Below, one piece after another: positions 1 through 9,674 of a DNA stretch of 64,000 nucleotides. The notes beneath the pieces were generated by a model, which saw nothing but the letters and a program-made list of their open reading frames with translations, searched no databases and was not told the DNA's origin. Both the position numbers and the translations under genes were made by a program. Source of the DNA: Anoxybacter fermentans. Lineage in GTDB: Bacteria > Bacillota > Halanaerobiia > DY22613. Position 1 is the stretch's first letter; each line of letters starts with the position of its first letter. The DNA is taken from NCBI RefSeq assembly GCF_003991135.1, contig NZ_CP016379.1, forward strand, positions 2,232,001 through 2,296,000, in the 5' to 3' direction.

Positions 1-215
1 ACTATAACCTTAAGCATCATTTTCGGATGGTAGCTGCTTCTACCCCCACCTTTATATTTTTCAAGCAGGGGTTCAATATTCATCCTTTCTATAGCTGAAT
101 TTACCACCCTTACTAAATGATTTTCAGGAATAAACACATCAAAACTCAAAAGCAACATTGTCTGATTCATATTATATTCAATAAATGTCTTTTTATTATG
201 GTTTTTCCTCTTCAT
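1..215 (-). CDS. IS1182-type transposase, N-terminal part, cut by window edge
   Basis: An open frame starts with ATG at 215-213 and runs off the left edge (71 codons visible). It contains the segments LLSFDVFIPENHLVRVVN and GGGRSSYHPKMMLKVI, which match the N-terminal domain of IS1182-family transposases (the 'P.dHl.r.i...i' and 'GR..yhP..mlk' signatures as I remember them). The DDE catalytic part would lie outside the window. A terminal repeat and a hairpin lie directly upstream, as expected for an insertion sequence. Whether the full transposase is intact cannot be seen. Confidence 0.8.
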   Translation of the reverse strand, partial: MKRKNHNKKTFIEYNMNQTMLLLSFDVFIPENHLVRVVNSAIERMNIEPLLEKYKGGGRSSYHPKMMLKVI

Positions 216-236
216 ATTTATATTTTACCATAAAAA

Positions 237-275
237 AAAGGTGTTGTCTTTATAAAAATTTCTGACAACACCTTT
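237..275. terminator. Hairpin between IS end and transposase start
   Basis: AAAGGTGTTGTC (237-248) pairs perfectly with GACAACACCTTT (264-275) around a 15-nt loop. A-rich and T-rich flanks would allow termination in both directions. In an IS this position commonly insulates the transposase from outside transcription. Confidence 0.65.
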
Positions 276-407
276 CTTTTAATATTTACTTTTGGGGGTT
301 ATAAAGGGACTTTTGGGACAGCCCCTCCTAATCTATTTAAAGTCTTTACATCCAATCCAATTTTCTCTATCTGTAGAAATTATATACCACATCGAGGATA
401 TTTTTGA

Positions 408-1991
408 TTAATCAGCTAACCAGATATCTTTCCAGTCATGAATAAATCCGAGCGGACTTGGTCTCAAACCGCGAACCTTTTCATTGTAGACTGCATTAGC
501 TTTGGAGTACATTAAGAAGATATATGGATAGTCATCATGAATCAGTTCCTGAATTCTATAGTAAATCTTCTTCCGCTTCTCAATATCCATTGTAGTTCTA
601 CCTTCTTCTAACAGTTTGTCAACTTCCGGGTTGCGGTAAGATACAAAGTTGAAACCGTCTTCAATCTGGCTGGAGTGGAAGAGTGAATAATCATCTGGGT
701 CAGGACCCATACCGGTCCAACCAAGTACACATGCATCAAAATCTCTCTTCAAAATTCTCTCAGTGATGAAAGTAGTCCAGGTCAATGCATCTACTTCAAG
801 TTTCACGCCAATCTTTTTCCAGAAATTCTGCACCAACTGCAGAACCTTTTCACGCGCAGCATTACCCTTGTTGGTAATCAGAGTAAAGGTAAGCTCCTTA
901 CCATCTTTTTCACGAATTCCATCACCATCAGTATCAACCCAACCCGCTTCTTCTAACAGCCTCTTAGCTTCATCAACATTATACTCATACTCAGGAATAT
1001 TTGGATTGTAAGCCCACTTAATTCCGGGAACTACATTAGAAGTAGCTGGTCTACCCTGACCAAAGTAAGCAACCTTAATAATTGCTGGCTTATAAATAGA
1101 GATAGCCAGAGCTTTTCTTACACGAACATCTTTAAAGGGGTCTCTTGCCATGTTAAAACCAATATAAGTATAACCAAAATCCCAGCGGCTCCACAGTTTC
1201 AAGCCCTTAGCAGGAGCTTCTCTCTCTAGACGTGCAACTTCTGCAGGTGGTACAGAAGCACTATCAATATCACCAGCTTCAGCAGCAGCTAACAGAGCAT
1301 TCTGGTCAGCTACTACCTTATAGATAACCTTGTCTAAATAAACACGTCCACGATGATAATCTTCTCTTGCAACAAAGGTTGCATGATCATCATGTACCCA
1401 CTCTTCTAATACGAATGGACCAGTACCAACCGGATTCTGGTTAGCAGGATTGGTATTAATATCAGTACCAGCAAAGATATGAGCTGGTATAATTCCCCTA
1501 GTCATAGTACCATATAAGAAATCGGGGAATGGATACTTTAAAGTAAACTGAATTGTATAGTCATCAATAATTTTAATACTTTCAATAGGTTCTACAAGAT
1601 AACCACGAACGGTATTTGTATTAGGATCACCAATGATTTCAAAGGTATATTTAACATCTTCTGCTGTAAACTCATGACCATCACTGAATTTTACGCCTTT
1701 CTTTAAGTGGAAGGTCCATACAAGATTATCTTCAGAACTTTCAAAACTTTCACATAATGGACCTGGAATCGGTTCCATGGTATCTGGGTCTATATCCAAA
1801 ACAGCCTCATATACCATACTTGCATATGAACTTGCAGAGTTAGTTGTTCCAAGAACAGGGTTAATAACTTCCGCATCACCAATAGTACCTAAAATCAAAG
1901 TACCACCGTACTTTGGCTCTTCAGCTAAAACACCAAAACTCAAACCTAAAACTACTAAAGTTGCTAAAAGAACTACTAACTTCTTCTTCAT
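408..1991 (-). CDS. Oligopeptide ABC transporter substrate-binding protein (SBP_bac_5 family)
   Basis: The 527-residue product has a Sec signal peptide (KKK, a hydrophobic run, likely cleavage after LA near residue 23) and no lipobox Cys, then KYGGTLILGT, the usual start of the mature SBP_bac_5 domain. Internal family motifs include VEDVKYTFE-like 'AEDVKYTFE', 'NPVGTGPFVLEEW' and 'RKALAISI'. It would capture oligopeptides or similar solutes outside the membrane and hand them to the DppBCDF complex encoded just upstream in transcription order. It is a near-identical paralogue of the protein at 6587-8170. It has its own promoter about 340 bases upstream, so it is a separately expressed extra receptor. 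Substrate unknown. Confidence 0.92.
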   Translation of the reverse strand: MKKKLVVLLATLVVLGLSFGVLAEEPKYGGTLILGTIGDAEVINPVLGTTNSASSYASMVYEAVLDIDPDTMEPIPGPLCESFESSEDNLVWTFHLKKGVKFSDGHEFTAEDVKYTFEIIGDPNTNTVRGYLVEPIESIKIIDDYTIQFTLKYPFPDFLYGTMTRGIIPAHIFAGTDINTNPANQNPVGTGPFVLEEWVHDDHATFVAREDYHRGRVYLDKVIYKVVADQNALLAAAEAGDIDSASVPPAEVARLEREAPAKGLKLWSRWDFGYTYIGFNMARDPFKDVRVRKALAISIYKPAIIKVAYFGQGRPATSNVVPGIKWAYNPNIPEYEYNVDEAKRLLEEAGWVDTDGDGIREKDGKELTFTLITNKGNAAREKVLQLVQNFWKKIGVKLEVDALTWTTFITERILKRDFDACVLGWTGMGPDPDDYSLFHSSQIEDGFNFVSYRNPEVDKLLEEGRTTMDIEKRKKIYYRIQELIHDDYPYIFLMYSKANAVYNEKVRGLRPSPLGFIHDWKDIWLAD

Positions 1992-2331
1992 TAAACAAAT
2001 CTCCTCCTTTAAAAAGTTATCTCCTCCTCATAAGGAAAAGCTACTACTTTACTTTTCGCTACTCTACTTCTCACTACTCACCTCCCTTACAAAGATAAAT
2101 ATATGATAAATAACCCATTTATATTCCATATTTAGTTAATAACTAGCTTATATTAGTCATTCTTCCATAATAAAAAGATATATTAAGTAGTTGATAAGCG
2201 TCCCACCCTTGATAAATTAATTGATACATAAAGATATGGTATGTATAAGTCCTTCTTTACCTACTCAACCATTTACCTTACTTCCTATATTTTTGGGCTT
2301 ACTCCTCTTTTTTCATATACTATTTAGACAT

Positions 2332-2360
2332 ATTATATTATAACTTTTTTTTGATGTCAA
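2332..2360 (-). promoter_or_regulatory. Sigma-A promoter for the 408-1991 receptor gene
   Basis: On the minus strand TTGACA (2360-2355) and TATAAT (2337-2332) are separated by 17 bp, a full consensus match. The leader to the ATG is about 335 nt and contains a purine-rich GGGAGGTGAGTAGTGAG stretch near 2072-2087 resembling an extra ribosome site. I see no gene or known riboswitch in 1992-2331, nor anything in 2361-2526. Confidence 0.8.
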
Positions 2361-2526
2361 GATCAAATTACCTATAATCACATATTTTATCTGCTAATAT
2401 TATGCGACATTTAATAATAAATTTTCTATTTCATTAGTAAAGTACCTGCATAATTTAATAGAACAAATGGTCTTTGGTCATATCAAGGATGAGATTTATT
2501 TCCAGCTGCATAATTTCCCTGGCATT

Positions 2527-2562
2527 AAAAAAAGTCAATGGAATAATTCCATTGACTTTTTA
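2527..2562 (-). terminator. Rho-independent terminator of importer operon 1
   Basis: AAGTCAATGGAA (2532-2543) pairs with TTCCATTGACTT (2547-2558) around a 3-nt loop, with a T run on the minus strand. It lies just after dppF and is duplicated at 11415-11448. Confidence 0.9.
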
Positions 2563-2581
2563 AATAATATGATTTTTTCAT

Positions 2582-3556
2582 TCATCTCTCTAAAAGATGG
2601 CAAGCTACAAAGTGTTCACCACCATAATCCTTAAATACCGGATCCTCCACTTTACAAATATCCATACAATACTTACATCTGGTATGGAAGTGACATCCAC
2701 TCGGCGGATTCACCGGACTTGGTACATCACCTTCCAGAATAATCCGCTCACGCTTAATTGTTGGATCCGGAATCGGAATCGCACTCAACAATGCCTGAGT
2801 GTACGGATGCTGAGGATTGCGATAAAGCTCTTCTTTATCTGCCAATTCTACAATCTTTCCTAAATACATTACTGCTACACGATTACTTATATGCTTGACT
2901 ACACTTAAATCATGGGCAATAAAAAGATAGGTTAAACCAAACTCCTCTTGCAAATCCTGCATCAGGTTAATTACCTGTGCCTGAATAGATACATCCAATG
3001 CCGATACCGGCTCATCACATATAATCAAACTGGGATCCACCGCTAATGCACGGGCTATACCAATACGCTGACGCTGACCTCCAGAAAACTCATGGGGATA
3101 TCTTCTCATATGCTGGGCTGTCAAACCTACTCTCTCCAACAATTCAATTACTCTTTCTTCTTTCTCTTTTCCTTTGGCCAATCCATGAATCTCCATCGCT
3201 TCACCTATAATGTTACCTACTGTCATCCGCGGATTCAATGACGCATATGGATCCTGGAAAATAATCTGCATCTCACGACGAAGTGCCCGCATCTCCTCTT
3301 TATCCAGCTCTAATACATTCTTATCCCTAAACCAAACCTCACCAGCTGTAGCTTCTAAAAGCCTTAAAACCACTCGACCTGTAGTAGACTTTCCACAGCC
3401 AGACTCTCCTACTAATCCCAGAGTCTCTCCTTCCCGAATGAAAAAGTTAACTCCATCAACAGCCTTTACCGCTCCAATTGTCCTACCCAAAATCCCACCT
3501 TTTATTGGAAAATGCTTCACCAAATTCTTAACTTCTAATAAAATATCTCCTGCCAT
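2582..3556 (-). CDS. dppF: Oligopeptide ABC transporter ATPase, DppF/OppF type
   Basis: A nucleotide-binding subunit that would power peptide import with its partner DppD. It shows Walker [10 protein letters not shown], the Q-loop region [16 protein letters not shown] typical of OppF, signature [17 protein letters not shown] and Walker [13 protein letters not shown]. The C-terminus carries the four-Cys OppF-type motif around [15 protein letters not shown], associated with an Fe-S cluster or metal in this family. ATG at 3556 is chosen because AGGAGG lies 8 nt ahead; an in-frame GTG at 3565 is too close to that site. The gene is nearly identical over its whole length to 11697-12671. Confidence 0.93.
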   Translation of the reverse strand: MAGDILLEVKNLVKHFPIKGGILGRTIGAVKAVDGVNFFIREGETLGLVGESGCGKSTTGRVVLRLLEATAGEVWFRDKNVLELDKEEMRALRREMQIIFQDPYASLNPRMTVGNIIGEAMEIHGLAKGKEKEERVIELLERVGLTAQHMRRYPHEFSGGQRQRIGIARALAVDPSLIICDEPVSALDVSIQAQVINLMQDLQEEFGLTYLFIAHDLSVVKHISNRVAVMYLGKIVELADKEELYRNPQHPYTQALLSAIPIPDPTIKRERIILEGDVPSPVNPPSGCHFHTRCKYCMDICKVEDPVFKDYGGEHFVACHLLER

Positions 3557-3568
3557 CTCTTCCACCTC

Positions 3569-4588
3569 CTATGCACCCTGTTGGGCACCATGCTCTTTCT
3601 CAAATTCAACTACAGCATCCGGATACCAGCACCGAACTGAATGACCTGGGCTTAGCTCCTCAATCTCAGGTTCACTCTCACGACATTTGTCAGTTGCAAA
3701 ACGACAGCGTGGATGGAATTTACATCCTTCCGGTAAATGCAGTGGGTTTGGTACTACACCTTCAATAGTTAACAGCCTTTTTACCTGACTGTCTAATTTT
3801 GGAATCGACTTCAAAAGACCCCAGGTATATGGATGCCGTGGATTACCAAAAATAGTATTAACGTCTGAATACTCAACAACTTTACCCGCATACATAACTG
3901 CAACACGGTCACATACCTCTGCCACAACACCTAAGTCATGGGTAATCAGCATAATAGCTGTATTAAATTCTTCCTTCAGTTCCTTCATCAACTCCAAAAT
4001 CTGAGCCTGAATGGTCACATCCAAAGCTGTTGTAGGCTCGTCAGCTATCAAAAGTTTTGGATTACAGGATAAAGCCATCGCAATCATAACACGCTGTCTC
4101 ATTCCACCGGAAAGCTGGTGAGGATATTCATAAACCCGCTTCTCCGGAGAAGGTATCCCTACTTTTTTTAACATTTCTACAGCCCGTTCCATCGCCTCTT
4201 TTTTGCTGACTTTCTGATGCAGAATGATTGCCTCTGCAATCTGATCACCTACTGTATAAACAGGGTTTAAGGAGGTCATTGGTTCCTGGAAAATCATAGA
4301 AATATCGTTACCTCTAATCTTCCGCATTTCAGCTTCAGACTTGGTTAATAAATCCTCACCATCAAACCAAATATGACCTCCTACAATCTTTCCCGGAGGA
4401 TTTGGGATAAGTCTCATAATGGAAAGAGAGGTAACGCTTTTACCGCAGCCAGATTCACCAACTACCCCTAAAGTCTCTCCTTTATAAATCTCAAAATTTA
4501 CTCCATCAATAGCTCTAACTACTCCATCCTCGGTATAAAAATATGTTTTTAAATCTTCCAATTTCAATAAGAGCTCTTTTGACATCAT
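3569..4588 (-). CDS. dppD: Oligopeptide ABC transporter ATPase, DppD/OppD type
   Basis: Partner ATPase of the adjacent dppF. Visible motifs: Walker [10 protein letters not shown], the Q-loop [16 protein letters not shown], signature [19 protein letters not shown], Walker [13 protein letters not shown], and the C-terminal [14 protein letters not shown] cysteine cluster. 339 residues is normal for the family. AAAGGAGG precedes the ATG. Together with dppF it is part of a block repeated almost base for base at 11697-13703; the two copies diverge only in the first few dozen codons and beyond ([13 protein letters not shown] here, [13 protein letters not shown] there). Confidence 0.93.
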   Translation of the reverse strand: MMSKELLLKLEDLKTYFYTEDGVVRAIDGVNFEIYKGETLGVVGESGCGKSVTSLSIMRLIPNPPGKIVGGHIWFDGEDLLTKSEAEMRKIRGNDISMIFQEPMTSLNPVYTVGDQIAEAIILHQKVSKKEAMERAVEMLKKVGIPSPEKRVYEYPHQLSGGMRQRVMIAMALSCNPKLLIADEPTTALDVTIQAQILELMKELKEEFNTAIMLITHDLGVVAEVCDRVAVMYAGKVVEYSDVNTIFGNPRHPYTWGLLKSIPKLDSQVKRLLTIEGVVPNPLHLPEGCKFHPRCRFATDKCRESEPEIEELSPGHSVRCWYPDAVVEFEKEHGAQQGA

Positions 4589-4621
4589 TATACCTCCTTT
4601 GCCATCCCTGGCCTCAATTCA

Positions 4622-5527
4622 TTATTGTTTTAATTTAGGATCCAGGGCATCTCTTAAACCATCGCCCAACAGGTTGAACGCTAAAACAGTTATAAAAATC
4701 ATTAATCCTGGGAAAATTGCAACCCATGGAGTTTCTACCATTACAGTAATTGACTGAGCTTCACGTAAAATACCGCCCCAACTTACAGTCCCCTGCTTTA
4801 CTCCAAGACCGAGGAAGCTCAATACCGCCTCTGTTAAGATTGTACTACCAATACGTAAAGTTGAAGCAACAATAATAGGAGCCATGGAGTTAGGTAAAAG
4901 GTGTTTAAAGATAATTCTAGCATCATTAGCTCCAAGAGCACGAGCTCCTTCAACAAATTCTCTCTCCTTCAGTGAGAGGAATTGACCGCGAACAAGACGG
5001 GTTACACCCATCCAACTGGTTAAACCAATGATAACAATAACCTTATATATACCATTACCGAATAAAGCTACAATGGTCAGAATAAGGAAGAAAGATGGGA
5101 AACAAAGAGCAATATCGGTAAAACGCATGATAATACTGTCAACGATTCCACCATAATAACCGGCAATCGCTCCCAAAAGAGTACCTATCGACACAGCTAT
5201 TAACATCGAAACAATTCCTACAGTCAAAGAAACTCGTGAACCGTAAATAATCAGTGTCAATAGATCACGCCCCATAGCATCAGTACCCATCCAGTGTTGT
5301 TTACTGGGGGGCCCCCATAAGTTCTCAAAATCCATCTCATCCAATTCATATGGAGCAATATATGGTGCAAAAATAGCCATTAAATACAGGAAAATAATAA
5401 TCCAGAGACTTATGACAGCTAATTTATTTTTCTTTAACCTCTTCCAGGTTATTTGAAGCATTGTCTCATTTTCAGTTTTCAAACCGTGTTTTTGTGCTGA
5501 TTGTGCCAGATTAGCTTTCTCAGTCAT
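4622..5527 (-). CDS. dppC: Oligopeptide ABC transporter permease, DppC type
   Basis: An inner-membrane subunit with about six transmembrane segments. The N-terminal OppC_N region (WKRLKKNKLAVISLWIIIF) is followed by the HWMGTDAMGRDLLT motif and the permease EAA loop around EGARALGANDARIIFKHLLPN, which docks on the ATPases. Ends in the family's usual [14 protein letters not shown]. It sits between dppB and dppD with short gaps, so one operon. Confidence 0.92.
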   Translation of the reverse strand: MTEKANLAQSAQKHGLKTENETMLQITWKRLKKNKLAVISLWIIIFLYLMAIFAPYIAPYELDEMDFENLWGPPSKQHWMGTDAMGRDLLTLIIYGSRVSLTVGIVSMLIAVSIGTLLGAIAGYYGGIVDSIIMRFTDIALCFPSFFLILTIVALFGNGIYKVIVIIGLTSWMGVTRLVRGQFLSLKEREFVEGARALGANDARIIFKHLLPNSMAPIIVASTLRIGSTILTEAVLSFLGLGVKQGTVSWGGILREAQSITVMVETPWVAIFPGLMIFITVLAFNLLGDGLRDALDPKLKQ

Positions 5528-5541
5528 TTATTGACACCTCC

Positions 5542-6495
5542 TTAATTGTACTTAATCCGTGGATCAATTGCAGCATAAGCAAGGTCAGTTAAAAAGTTAC
5601 AGACTAAAACCAAAATAGCTGTAATAGTGTTAATTGCCATAATAATTGGATAATCCCGTTGCCAAACAGCATCAATACCTGTTCGACCCATGCCTGGCCA
5701 ACCAAATATTCTCTCAGTAATAAAAGCACCACTAATCAGGAATGGGAGACTCAAACCTAATAATGTAACCATTGGAATTAATGCATTTTTTAAAGCATGC
5801 TTATAAATAACAACCTGTTCTCTAAGTCCTTTAGATCTAGCAGTGCGAATATAATCTTCCCGAATAACTTCCAGCATACTGGAACGCATATAACGGGTCC
5901 AACTGGCCATACTTGGTGCAGCAATACAGATAACTGGTAAAATCATATGGGATATCCTGTCCCAAAGTGTAACATGTTCTGCCCTAAGATTATACATCCC
6001 TGTAGCTGGCAACCAACCTAATTTGACACTGAAAACCAAAATTAACATTAAACCAAACCAGAATACCGGGATTGAAAGACCTGCAAAAGCGAAAATAGAT
6101 ACAACATAATCTATTAAGGAATATTGTCTTGTCGCTGAAATTATTCCAAGAAAGACAGAAATTATAACAGCTACCAGCATACCTGTACCTGTTAACAACA
6201 ATGTGACTGGAATTTTTTCCAACAGTATTTCAGAAACTAATCTTCCTGATATAAATGAGTTTCCAAAATCAAAACGCAGCATACTGGTAACCCATTTAAT
6301 ATATTGAACAGGTAGTGGATCGTCCAAACCAAGATTAGCTCTAATCCGTGCTAAATCCGAAGGCTTAAATTTAGGACTCATCATCATTGTTGTTGGATCT
6401 CCAGGCGCTAAGTGAATAATTGAAAATGAGATCAATGTTATACCGAGAAAAATAGGTATCATTGAGATAAGTCTTTTAATAATATAAGTCCTCAA
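5542..6495 (-). CDS. dppB: Oligopeptide ABC transporter permease, DppB type
   Basis: The second membrane subunit. It starts MRTYIIKRLISMIPIFLGIT (first segment), has the family PGDP motif (APGDPTT), about six membrane segments and the EAA loop RSKGLREQVVIYKHALKNAL. The ending AAIDPRIKYN is typical. The start codon is TTG, preceded by GGGGGG. It follows the receptor gene 6587-8170 after a long hairpin that may lower its expression relative to the receptor. Confidence 0.92.
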   Translation of the reverse strand: MRTYIIKRLISMIPIFLGITLISFSIIHLAPGDPTTMMMSPKFKPSDLARIRANLGLDDPLPVQYIKWVTSMLRFDFGNSFISGRLVSEILLEKIPVTLLLTGTGMLVAVIISVFLGIISATRQYSLIDYVVSIFAFAGLSIPVFWFGLMLILVFSVKLGWLPATGMYNLRAEHVTLWDRISHMILPVICIAAPSMASWTRYMRSSMLEVIREDYIRTARSKGLREQVVIYKHALKNALIPMVTLLGLSLPFLISGAFITERIFGWPGMGRTGIDAVWQRDYPIIMAINTITAILVLVCNFLTDLAYAAIDPRIKYN

Positions 6496-6526
6496 ACTCG
6501 TTACCCCCCTTAAAAAATTAGTTTAA

Positions 6527-6567
6527 ATATATGGCCCGAGATACCTGACATATCTCAGGCCATATAT
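6527..6567 (-). promoter_or_regulatory. Hairpin between receptor and permease genes
   Basis: A 17-bp stem with one mismatch pairs 6527-6543 with 6551-6567 (arms around ATATATGGCC / GGCCATATAT). On the minus strand a loose T-rich stretch follows. It is likely a partial terminator or mRNA 3'-end stabiliser that makes receptor mRNA more abundant than permease mRNA. Confidence 0.65.
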
Positions 6568-6586
6568 AATTTTATATATCATTTGA

Positions 6587-8170
6587 CTAATCAGCTAACC
6601 AGATATCTTTCCAGTCATGAATAAATCCGAGCGGACTTGGTCTCAAACCGCGAACCTTTTCATTGAAGACTGCATTAGCTTTGGAGTACATTAAGAAGAT
6701 ATATGGATAGTCATCATGAATTAATTCCTGAATTCTATAGTAGATCTTCTTCCGCTTCTCAATATCCATTGTAGTTCTACCTTCTTCTAACAGTTTGTCA
6801 ACTTCCGGGTTGCGGTAAGATACAAAGTTGAAACCGTCTTCAATCTGGCTGGAGTGGAAGAGTGAATAATCATCTGGGTCAGGACCCATACCGGTCCAAC
6901 CAAGTACACATGCATCAAAATCTCTCTTCAAAATTCTCTCAGTGATGAAAGTAGTCCAGGTCAATGCATCTACTTCAAGTTTCACACCAATCTTTTTCCA
7001 GAAATTCTGCGCTAACTGCAGAACTTTTTCACGTGAAGCATTACCTTTGTTGGTAATCAGAGTAAAGGTAAGCTCCTTACCATCTTTTTCACGAATTCCA
7101 TCACCATCAGTATCAACCCAACCCGCTTCTTCTAACAGCCTCTTAGCTTCATCAACATTATACTCATACTCAGGAATATTTGGATTGTAAGCCCACTTAA
7201 TTCCGGGAACTACATTAGAAGTAGCTGGTCTACCCTGACCAAAGTAAGCAACCTTAACAATTGCTGGCTTATAAATAGAGATAGCCAGAGCTTTTCTTAC
7301 ACGAACATCTTTAAAGATTTCTCTTTCCATGTTAAAACCAATATAAGTATAACCAAAGTCCCAACGGCTCCACAGTTTCAAGCCCTTAGCAGGAGCTTCT
7401 CTCTCTAGACGTGCAACTTCTGCAGGTGGTACAGAAGCACGATCAATGTCACCAGCTTCAGCAGCAGCTAACAGAGCATTCTGGTCAGCTACTACCTTAT
7501 AGATAACCTTGTCTAAATAAACACGTCCACGATGATAATCTTCTCTTGCAACAAAGGTTGCATGATCATCATGTACCCACTCTTCTAATACGAATGGACC
7601 AGTACCAACCGGATTCTGGTTAGCAGGATTGGTATTAATATCAGTACCAGCAAAGATATGAGCTGGTATAATTTCCATAGTCATAGTACCAGTTAAGAAA
7701 TCGGGGAATGGATACTTTAAAGTAAACTGAATTGTATAGTCATCAATAATTTTAATACTTTCAATAGGTTCTACAAGATAAGCACGAACGGTATTTGTAT
7801 TAGGATCACCAATGATTTCAAAGGTATATTTAACATCTTCTGCTGTAAACTCATGACCATCACTGAATTTTACGCCTTTCTTTAAGTGGAAAGTCCATAC
7901 AAGATTATCCTCAGAACTTTCAAAGCTTTCACATAATGGACCTGGAATCGGTTCCATGGTATCTGGGTCTATATCCAAAACAGCCTCATATACCATATCT
8001 GCATATTCATCTGCAGAGTCAGTTGTTCCAAGAACAGGGTTGATAACTTCCGCATCACCAATAGTACCTAAAATCAAGGTACCACCGTACTTTGGTTCTT
8101 CAGCTACAACGCCAAAGCTCAAACCTAAAACTACTAAAGTTACTAAAAGAACTACTAACGTCCTCTTCAT
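6587..8170 (-). CDS. Oligopeptide ABC transporter substrate-binding protein (SBP_bac_5 family)
   Basis: First gene of importer operon 1. ATG at 8170 (MKRTLVVLLVTLVVLG) is chosen because AGGAGGAG lies upstream inside a longer in-frame extension beginning at 8194. Signal peptide, then EEPKYGGTLILGTIGDAEV. The protein is almost identical to the 408-1991 product, differing by scattered substitutions (for example ADEYADMVYEA versus ASSYASMVYEA, and EREIFKDVRV versus ARDPFKDVRV), some near the likely ligand-contact segments. It has no lipobox, so it is either retained by another means or secreted to the cell surface. Confidence 0.93.
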   Translation of the reverse strand: MKRTLVVLLVTLVVLGLSFGVVAEEPKYGGTLILGTIGDAEVINPVLGTTDSADEYADMVYEAVLDIDPDTMEPIPGPLCESFESSEDNLVWTFHLKKGVKFSDGHEFTAEDVKYTFEIIGDPNTNTVRAYLVEPIESIKIIDDYTIQFTLKYPFPDFLTGTMTMEIIPAHIFAGTDINTNPANQNPVGTGPFVLEEWVHDDHATFVAREDYHRGRVYLDKVIYKVVADQNALLAAAEAGDIDRASVPPAEVARLEREAPAKGLKLWSRWDFGYTYIGFNMEREIFKDVRVRKALAISIYKPAIVKVAYFGQGRPATSNVVPGIKWAYNPNIPEYEYNVDEAKRLLEEAGWVDTDGDGIREKDGKELTFTLITNKGNASREKVLQLAQNFWKKIGVKLEVDALTWTTFITERILKRDFDACVLGWTGMGPDPDDYSLFHSSQIEDGFNFVSYRNPEVDKLLEEGRTTMDIEKRKKIYYRIQELIHDDYPYIFLMYSKANAVFNEKVRGLRPSPLGFIHDWKDIWLAD

Positions 8171-8333
8171 CAAACAAATCTCCTCCTTTTGCATAATCTC
8201 TTAATCAGTGAAACTGCTACCTACTTATTAAAATAATTACTACCACTTAAAATAATTACTACCACTACCTACTCCCCGTTACTCACCCCCTCTAAAAGAA
8301 AGGATAAACATATCTTTAAATATTTAAGAAGGT

Positions 8334-9071
8334 TTAACTATCCTGAGCCAACTCTAAAGTAGGACTAAATAATCCAGGTATAATTAATTTAATATAATCA
8401 CTGGAAAAGAAAAAAATTTCTTCTCCTAAAATCTGGTCCTTTATAGTTAATAAAGTGCGAATCTTGATGACAATATGGTCAGGAGAAAATTCAGAATCGA
8501 TAGGGTTTAATTTTAACAAATTAGATAACTTACCAATCTCTATCTCTGGACTTGTTAGCCTTATCTCTTCAAGATTTAAACCAGATAATTTAAAAATAAA
8601 GTCTTTTTGTTTTAATTTTTCATCGGGCAACCTAATTTGGGTAATAAAATCAATAATTCCAACAGGTTTTTGACAATAATATATATACTGCATATATCGA
8701 TAAAGTCGTTTTTTATCAATATTCCAGAGAAAATCTTCAGAACTTTCAATTAAATTACGATAAGGAACACTATAAGTAAAAACCGATGCGTTCTCTTCTG
8801 TATGTATATTTAATCTACTTACAGAATCTTTAATAGATAATAAGATTTTTGACTCTGAATACTTTTCCATTCTCCGGGCATATTCCTTCCTTAAATTCAT
8901 TAAAGATAGATTAGCATCAGAGAGAATTGTTCGAACATAATGCGGTGTAGTACCAGCCATTTCCGCAATCTCTTCAATTTTTAAAAAAGGATCCTCTTTA
9001 GCTACCCGGATAATAAATTCTTTTTTTGTCTCATTACCAAAATACTCAATTTTTCTCCTCTTCTTCTCCAT
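8334..9071 (-). CDS. HTH transcriptional regulator with possible UTRA-like sensor domain
   Basis: Residues 10-60 (from the ATG at 9071) hold a helix-turn-helix, EFIIRVAKEDPFLKIEEIAEMAGTTP split over the helices with TPHYVRTILSDANLSL as the recognition part. The remaining 180 residues have a strand-rich pattern ending ILGEEIFFFSSDYIKLII, which resembles the last strands of UTRA / chorismate-lyase-fold effector domains. ATG 9071 is preferred over 9101 because GAGGGG lies 5 nt upstream. It precedes importer operon 1 on the same strand with no terminator, so it may be cotranscribed and control peptide uptake. The effector is unknown and the C-terminal assignment is tentative. Confidence 0.6.
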   Translation of the reverse strand: MEKKRRKIEYFGNETKKEFIIRVAKEDPFLKIEEIAEMAGTTPHYVRTILSDANLSLMNLRKEYARRMEKYSESKILLSIKDSVSRLNIHTEENASVFTYSVPYRNLIESSEDFLWNIDKKRLYRYMQYIYYCQKPVGIIDFITQIRLPDEKLKQKDFIFKLSGLNLEEIRLTSPEIEIGKLSNLLKLNPIDSEFSPDHIVIKIRTLLTIKDQILGEEIFFFSSDYIKLIIPGLFSPTLELAQDS

Positions 9072-9387
9072 TATACCCCTCATTCCTGTTAAAGCTAACA
9101 TATGTCAGCTTCAAAACAAAAAAATAAACTTACAAGATAGTTAACAGTTCCTTAAACTACTCAACTACTATGTAAAAAATAAATAAACTTTGAATCTCTT
9201 TACTAATTTAAAGGAATTTCATAATTAAATTTTTAAATATCCTAGCTCAATAGATTATATATTTTGAGAGTTTATCAACGTAATATATTGAAATGGTTGA
9301 AAGTTTAACTAATTATAAATTTCTCTTATTTATTAAAAAAGATAATTAATCTCCTTCACCAATAAATAAATATACGATGCTAGTTCA

Positions 9388-9416
9388 ATTATATTACAAC
9401 ACTCCTGCTATGTCAA
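9388..9416 (-). promoter_or_regulatory. Sigma-A promoter upstream of the HTH regulator
   Basis: TTGACA (9416-9411), 17-bp spacer, TATAAT (9393-9388) on the minus strand: full consensus. The leader to the ATG at 9071 is about 310 nt; apart from AT-rich sequence I see no gene in 9102-9387. Confidence 0.8.
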
Positions 9417-9434
9417 GGATATAGATTTAAATAA

Positions 9435-9668
9435 TTATCGTTTGGTTTTTTTTATTAATTTTCCAAAAATTAAGATAGTCAATAAAAATATCGGAAAATA
9501 TTTCTTGATCTGAATAAAATATGGAAGTGAAATTTTTTCAATCTCTGGACCGAAAAAATAGAGCAAACTACCCATAACCAAAATACCCATCAGTAATAGC
9601 AAAAAATAACATCCAACAACCTTAATACCTCCATCATTTAATACCTTTTTCTTTAAATTTACTCTCAT
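9435..9668 (-). CDS. Small membrane protein of unknown function
   Basis: 77 residues with two predicted membrane segments (GCYFLLLLMGILVMGSLLYF and YFPIFLLTILIFG) and basic ends (MRVNLKKK, KLIKKTKR). It starts 6 nt after the stop of the beta-propeller gene with a GAGGTGATG ribosome site, so the two are one operon. I do not recognise a family. It may be an accessory subunit of its membrane-anchored partner. Confidence 0.7.
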   Translation of the reverse strand: MRVNLKKKVLNDGGIKVVGCYFLLLLMGILVMGSLLYFFGPEIEKISLPYFIQIKKYFPIFLLTILIFGKLIKKTKR

Positions 9669-9674
9669 TCTTCA

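Larger units (their letters stand above)
1..326 (-). mobile_element. IS1182-type insertion sequence, upstream end
   Basis: The stretch contains the transposase start, an upstream hairpin at 237-275, and ends with GGGACAGCCCCT at 315-326. The complement, AGGGGCTGTCCC, is a common terminal inverted repeat of IS1182-like elements. The other terminus is outside the window, so the element boundary at 326 is an inference from one end only. Confidence 0.6.

Noticed and set aside
763-2106. Plus-strand open frames of 61-109 codons opposite the receptor gene
   Set aside because: They mirror the coding strand of a clear SBP gene, recur at the same place in its paralogue (6942-7190, 7956-8204), and lack ribosome sites.
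2597-3768. Plus-strand frames opposite dppF/dppD (also 11712-12883)
   Set aside because: Antisense shadows of conserved ATPase genes; no start signals.
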